This document shows positions 41,316 to 45,673 of a stretch of DNA of 45,673 bases, in pieces. The stretch is from NCBI GenBank assembly GCA_021604865.1, contig BQJU01000057.1, forward strand, positions 1 to 45,673, written 5' to 3'. Source of the stretch: Saprospiraceae bacterium. GTDB taxonomy: Bacteria; Bacteroidota; Bacteroidia; Chitinophagales; Saprospiraceae. Position 1 is the first letter of the stretch. The number at the start of each line of letters is the position of its first letter. The notes beneath the pieces were generated by a model that had not been told where the DNA came from, did no database searches, and saw only the letters and a list, made by a program, of their open reading frames with translations. The position numbers and the translations under genes were made by a program.

Positions 41316-42929
41316 CTACCGAATCACCAACACCGATCCTGAGAATTGCCGGGTTTTCCCATCATCCATCAAAACATTGGCCAGGTAAACGTAGATGCCC
41401 GGATTGACCATTTGGTTATTAAATTTGCCATCCCATCCGGCACTTAGCGACGGCGGAAGATGATCTCCACTATAGACAAGTGCGCCCCAGCGGTTGAAGA
41501 CTTTCAGGTTTTGTATTTCTATTAGATCTCCTTTTCCCAGGACATTAAAATGGTCATTAAAGCCATCGTCATTTGGCGAAAATACATTGGGCAAATAGAT
41601 GTGGTAATGATCCAATTGCAAGATGACCAGGCTATCGCAGCCCAAAGAAGAGGTTAAACGGACGGGATATTCTCCAGGTCGACCAAATTGTCGATTGCCT
41701 ACCTCGTAATGCTCTCCTTCAAAAATAATGGCATTGACTGTATCCGGTTGAAAGCCAATCACAGCCAATTCCAAATGCACAATGCTGTCGCAGTTATCTA
41801 TTGTTTTAAACGTATCAATATAACTGCCGGGGGTCAAGAGTTGATTAGGGCCAAAAGTCAATTGATCTCCTTCACAAATAGTACGCTCAACAAATTCCTC
41901 AGAAACGGGTTTTTGTCGATTGTAGGCCTGAGTGAGCTGGCATTCATCTTCCCCTATCATCCGTACTAGGTATTGACCGTTTCCGTACATCTGACTCAGT
42001 TTAGGGGCGGTTTCACCAATTAAGGCAATGCCGTTTTTATACCATTGGAATGTCAAGTCCGGGTCATCGGGGATTTCCAGTGTGAAATCCTCAGCACAGG
42101 GGTGTTCAGTTTCCGCAATCCTCAGCGAAAAGGAACGCTCATCGGCCAGTACGAGGTTGTCAAAGAAATAATAAATGCTTTGCGTTGCTCTGACATCGGG
42201 GCAGTCTGGCCCAATCACGATTGCATGCATATCCTGATTGGGTGTCACGGTGATCTCCCCTTTTATCCAGCTGTTCGAACCTTGAAGTCTGGTAGAACCC
42301 AATTTGACCCAGCCGGGGCCATTAGTAGGGCAACCAAAAAAATTATTATTCTCCCCAAAAGGAAGGTTTTCACAATCCGTAGTACCAAAAAAGGTAATAT
42401 TAATGGGTGGAGACAGCAACGGATTTACAAATCCTACATAGAATTCAAATCGATATTCGGTATGAGCTTGCAAGGGAGCCAGTAGGCAGGCACCCGCATA
42501 TTCTTTCCACCCAGGTTGTGGGTTACTTTGGTTCAACACCCGCCCGTCGCGAAAACCAACAATGCCCTCTCCATCGGGAAAGGGTAGGGGGGGCGGAAAT
42601 TCTGGCCAACCCATATAGCCACAGGTATGAAGAAAATCAGTCGTTGCATCAGAGGCTTGAATCCAGTCATCAGCACAATACAGCTGACTCCGGTCGGAAG
42701 GGCAACAACTCATTTCTTCGAAAGAAGGATTCGGAATCAAAGAAACAGGCTCCACAACCGGACAGTCACAATCGGGATCATTGAGATCGATAAGTCCATC
42801 TCCGTCATCGTCCGCAGCATTATCACAGATTTCTTCCAACTGCTTCCCCTCCCCGGTCATCAAAGCGGAAAAAGGAAGCAGACCTATCACGAAATAAGTC
42901 AGACAAAGTATTACCGGGGAAGTATTCAT
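41316..42929 (-). CDS. Secreted protein with gliding-motility-type (T9SS type B) C-terminal domain
   Basis: The 537-residue protein has a signal peptide, then a short Asp-rich segment (DNAADDDGDGLIDLNDPDCD) like the calcium-binding thrombospondin type 3 or dockerin-like repeats, then a galactose-binding-like domain beginning NPSFEEMSC. A middle part with Cys-containing Ig-like repeats follows. The last ~95 residues (YLPNVFSPNDDGFNDHFNVL, VFNRWGALVYSGDH, GWDGKFNNQMVNPGIYVYLA) are a type B sorting domain for type IX secretion, usual for large surface proteins and gliding adhesins. It should be exported to the cell surface. No enzyme motif is visible. Confidence 0.88.
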   Translation of the reverse strand: MNTSPVILCLTYFVIGLLPFSALMTGEGKQLEEICDNAADDDGDGLIDLNDPDCDCPVVEPVSLIPNPSFEEMSCCPSDRSQLYCADDWIQASDATTDFLHTCGYMGWPEFPPPLPFPDGEGIVGFRDGRVLNQSNPQPGWKEYAGACLLAPLQAHTEYRFEFYVGFVNPLLSPPINITFFGTTDCENLPFGENNNFFGCPTNGPGWVKLGSTRLQGSNSWIKGEITVTPNQDMHAIVIGPDCPDVRATQSIYYFFDNLVLADERSFSLRIAETEHPCAEDFTLEIPDDPDLTFQWYKNGIALIGETAPKLSQMYGNGQYLVRMIGEDECQLTQAYNRQKPVSEEFVERTICEGDQLTFGPNQLLTPGSYIDTFKTIDNCDSIVHLELAVIGFQPDTVNAIIFEGEHYEVGNRQFGRPGEYPVRLTSSLGCDSLVILQLDHYHIYLPNVFSPNDDGFNDHFNVLGKGDLIEIQNLKVFNRWGALVYSGDHLPPSLSAGWDGKFNNQMVNPGIYVYLANVLMDDGKTRQFSGSVLVIR

Positions 42930-43177
42930 GTAACTTTGTTTTGAAAATAACCGAAGAATAAATATAATGACTTTTAATGACTTAAACTGGTTAAATATGG
43001 TCAGCTAGTTGCTGCTAATGGAGTTTTATCTTCTCCGATCTTCACTCAAAAGAAAAATTGATCTGACCACACTAGATGATCAGACCAATGATTAAATTTC
43101 GGTATTCCTTATTCTTCCAATTGAATGTCGTCAACTATAGAGCCTTCAAAGCAATGACTACACTCCCTGACTTCCAC

Positions 43178-44863
43178 TTATCTGCTTAACTTTACCCCAA
43201 GGTGCATACCGACGCCAGTTGTGTTGTTGATTTTTCCATCAGCACCTTTGTAAAAGTTTACATTGCTCCTAATCCCGGTGTACAACCAATTATTCCAGGT
43301 GTAATTAACGCCAGCTTCCAGGCCGGCATTTAACGCATTGTGTTTAAAAGAGTAAGGTAGAATATATTGTACGCCTGCCAACTCGACTTCTACGTCCTGG
43401 GCACGAATGAATTGTGCACCGATAGATACTTCACCGTATAGTGCTAGTTTGGATTGTGTAATTAAATACCGCAACTTCAAATCCGGCATATAGTAGTGGA
43501 ATTGAGTGCTCAGATTTGCCGCATAACCTTCCGTACCCGGGCCGGTGCTGAAAAGCTGAAGGGGTAATGTACCATTGATTTTGGTTTTTTGATAATTGAA
43601 ACCCAAACCAATGAGCAGGCGGTCAGATAATGGATAATAGGTCCTCAAGTTGATGCCTATGCCAGGTTTGGCAGCGTAATTCTTCACGGGTTCTTCTACA
43701 AAAAATTCTCCACCCAATCTTTCAAATAACTTTTCAAATAGTACCGGATCATTATAAAGAGGTTTAAGAATTTCGCCCTCTGTAGTTGGTAGATTGGCGC
43801 CACCTTCAGGGCGATAACCTGTGCTAAACTGGCCACCACCTTCAAGGCGTAAAGGCCGGTACGAAATGACATGGTCGTCGTATTTTCTTCCTTCATCCTT
43901 GCCGGCATTACCCTCTTTGTGTTTTGATTCAGTTTTTGGGGGTGCATTTGTATCGCCCAATTTTATGGGATTTACCTTGTCATCAGGAATAAATGTGATC
44001 GGTTTTCCATCCCTGGTCCACCACCAGTCGGTCAACTCAAAATCCTTATTGCTTCGAAATTTAAGATCGATCTCACTACCTTTAGGCATTGATCCATTTC
44101 TGAAATGTATGACATGAAGTCGTTGATCAGCATTTTTGCAAAGGGATTTACAAGGTTCATCAAGTCGGCTTAAAGCTCTTTCTCTGGCATGTTTTTGTGT
44201 GAATGGAGGTAATTCATCACAGCTACAGGTCACCTTTTCGAATTCTTCGAATTTACCACCATATTTTGGGGTATCTTCAGCATTAGCTTTTTCTTTATTA
44301 ATTGGATCGGGACTGTTTTCGCCTTTAAAGACTACATGCAGATCGTTAATGGGCGCCTCCTTGGGTTCCCATTTGTTATCTTTTATTTCAAAATCCTTCA
44401 CTTTATTTTTTAAAGATATCCCTCTGACAATATCTTCGCCGGGTACAACCAGACTCCCAGACTGCTGGGTTTTATCCTCGTCGCCGTTTTGAATTTCTCC
44501 TATTCTTTCCCCATCATAGGTCCACCACCACTGACGGATTTTGATTGGCCCCCGACCGTTTTTCTTAAACACACCATATACGACACCGCCATTAGGAAGC
44601 GGCAGGTTTCCTTTGCGATGAATGGCATTTGGGTCATTTTGATCAGTATCATCGATCGGGAAGCGTTTATTGATATGGTCTTCAATTTTGGAATGTGCAT
44701 TGGGTTCCTCTATTTCGACGCCTTCTGTTGTGAATACGATGTGAATATCATTGACTTCTTTTCCTGTATTATTGACAAAAACGTAAGGTTTTCGTGCGCC
44801 AAAAAGGGCGGTAACATGTATAAAAAACAACAAAAACAAAAATACTCCGTGGTTGCGTAACAT
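43178..44863 (-). CDS. Protein with duplicated WWWT-x-DG modules and a C-terminal outer-membrane barrel-like domain
   Basis: The 561-residue protein has a signal peptide (MLRNHGVFLFLLFFIHVTAL). The N-terminal ~310 residues contain two related modules, with IRQWWWTYDGERIG in the first and LTDWWWTRDGKPIT in the second; each is preceded by a segment like NDIHIVFTTEG or NDLHVVFKGEN. The C-terminal ~200 residues (GIGINLRTYYPLSDRLLIGL, YYMPDLKLRYLITQSKLALY, GVGMHLGVKLSR) are alternating amphipathic strands ending in a polar residue, as in small outer-membrane barrels. I do not recognise the N-terminal modules. It is probably an outer-membrane protein with periplasmic or extracellular modules. No operon partner. 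Confidence 0.75.
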   Translation of the reverse strand: MLRNHGVFLFLLFFIHVTALFGARKPYVFVNNTGKEVNDIHIVFTTEGVEIEEPNAHSKIEDHINKRFPIDDTDQNDPNAIHRKGNLPLPNGGVVYGVFKKNGRGPIKIRQWWWTYDGERIGEIQNGDEDKTQQSGSLVVPGEDIVRGISLKNKVKDFEIKDNKWEPKEAPINDLHVVFKGENSPDPINKEKANAEDTPKYGGKFEEFEKVTCSCDELPPFTQKHARERALSRLDEPCKSLCKNADQRLHVIHFRNGSMPKGSEIDLKFRSNKDFELTDWWWTRDGKPITFIPDDKVNPIKLGDTNAPPKTESKHKEGNAGKDEGRKYDDHVISYRPLRLEGGGQFSTGYRPEGGANLPTTEGEILKPLYNDPVLFEKLFERLGGEFFVEEPVKNYAAKPGIGINLRTYYPLSDRLLIGLGFNYQKTKINGTLPLQLFSTGPGTEGYAANLSTQFHYYMPDLKLRYLITQSKLALYGEVSIGAQFIRAQDVEVELAGVQYILPYSFKHNALNAGLEAGVNYTWNNWLYTGIRSNVNFYKGADGKINNTTGVGMHLGVKLSR

Positions 44864-45112
44864 GACTTTAAGGTTTTGTGGTTAATAAATGGCATCGCGA
44901 TGAATGATACCACAAGTTTAAGCCACAAACACCCCTGAAAACAATTACAAATAATCGGCAAAATCAAGTAGGAATTGGTGAGGAAAAAGAGTAGGAGAGG
45001 ACGGGGTAGGAATTATTTTTGTTTGTAAACTGCTGATTATTAGTTGGTTGTATCGAGTGTCTTTTCGATTACCAAAAAATGGCAAAATCCGCTGAAAAGG
45101 CTTCTCGTACCC
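44864..45112. other. Intergenic lead-in to the right tandem array
   Basis: This stretch before the 140-bp array has no credible gene. It holds a segment near 45095-45112 (GGCTTCTCGTACCCGCC) that begins the array-like sequence. Nothing else is clear. Confidence 0.5.
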
Positions 45113-45673
45113 GCCAAAATTTTTGGCTACCGCCCGGCCCAAAGTCGGCTTTTGTCTAGCCACCAGAATGTCCATTCACCCATAAAGAAAGCTGGCTTTC
45201 AGCGCTTTTAGGTCAACCAAATGAATTTGGTTGGTACGAAGCACTCGTGCCAGCCAAAATTTTTTGGCTACCGCCCGGCCCAAAGTCGGCTTTTGTCTAG
45301 CCTTCAGGATGTCCATTCACCTATAAAGAAAGCTGGCTTTCAGCGCTTTTGGGTCAACCAAATGAATTTGGTTGGTACGAAGCACTCGTACTAGCCAAAA
45401 TTTTTTGGCTGCCGACCGACCCTAGAGTCGGCTTTCGTCAAGCTACCAAGCCGTCCATTCACCCATAAAAAGCTGGCTTTCAGCGCTTTTGGGTCAACCA
45501 AATGAATTTGGTTGGTACGAAGCACTCGTGCCAGCCAAAATTTTTTGGCTACCGCCCGACCCTAGAGTCGGCTTTCGTCAAGCTACCAAGCCGTCCATTC
45601 ACCCATAAAAAGCTGGCTTTCAGCGCTTTTGGGTCAACCAAATGAATTTGGTTGGTACGAAGCACTCGTGCCA
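45113..45673. repeat. Tandem array with a 140-bp palindrome-rich unit, four copies to the window edge
   Basis: GCCAAAA recurs at 45113, 45253, 45394 and 45534, giving periods of 140, 141 and 140 bp; the fourth copy runs to the window end and the array probably continues. The last two copies differ at two bases only. Each unit has several palindromes: GCCAAAATTTTTTGGC, CAACCAAAT/ATTTGGTTG, AAAGC/GCTTT, GCAC/GTGC and, in the last two copies, CCGAC/GTCGG. The core AAATGAATTTGG also occurs once near 1857. No gene is supported within it. Confidence 0.9.

Noticed and set aside
45113-45673. Coding repeats (a reading frame runs through part of a unit)
   Set aside because: The period of 140 or 141 bp is not a multiple of three, so successive copies fall in different frames, and no start or ribosome site is present.

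Overview
The window looks like a chromosomal piece of a Bacteroidota genome, most likely a Saprospiraceae-type bacterium (Lewinella/Haliscomenobacter-like; the rank is an inference). The clues are type IX secretion C-terminal domains of type A (7695-8996, 36054-37793) and type B (41316-42929), PorT-like outer-membrane barrel proteins, an ECF sigma factor paired with a membrane-anchored partner, several promoters of the TTTG-N19/20-TAnnTTTG form, weak or absent Shine-Dalgarno sites, and dispersed palindromic repeats. I saw no phage, IS transposase, CRISPR array, rRNA or tRNA.

Layout. 1-530 is a tandem array with an 89-bp unit (178-bp higher-order unit) plus a short duplicated element. 622-5324 holds a GH20-like secreted hydrolase and a large Asp-box (BNR) propeller protein. 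5551-7453 (minus) is an ECF sigma factor overlapping a protein that joins a cytoplasmic head, one inner-membrane helix and a C-terminal beta-barrel-like domain. 7695-8996 is a secreted M43 metalloprotease. 9120-17638 is the most unusual part: a CxxCH lipoprotein diverges from a five-gene cassette of tyrosinase, LodA-like quinoprotein oxidase, a small unassigned protein, a LodB-like flavoprotein and a CPxC membrane protein. 17733-24964 has a DUF502 membrane protein and a GbsR-type regulator followed by a TolC/HlyD/RND efflux operon; two promoters there carry the same GTTC-N10-GAAC operator. 25094-25742 looks like a chimeric pseudogene (SpoIIAA-like start, GT39 end).

25739-35944 is mostly housekeeping: a helical cytoplasmic protein with a barrel protein, a MoaD/ThiS-like protein next to a BNR propeller, a GDSL esterase lipoprotein, a receiver-only response regulator, queG, a UvrD/PcrA helicase and a DUF3179 protein. 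36054-44863 carries secreted or surface proteins and small cytoplasmic proteins (TerB-like, AhpD-like, SRPBCC). 45113 to the right edge is a second tandem array, period 140 bp, rich in palindromes.

How the genes work together. The tyrosinase-LodA-LodB cassette is read as a copper- and quinone-dependent oxidation module: LodB-type flavoproteins are known to be needed for making the cysteine tryptophylquinone cofactor of LodA-type oxidases, and the Cys/His-rich membrane protein could handle copper for the tyrosinase. The efflux operon appears autoregulated by its GbsR-like regulator. All functional calls are from reading protein sequences by eye; no database search was run.
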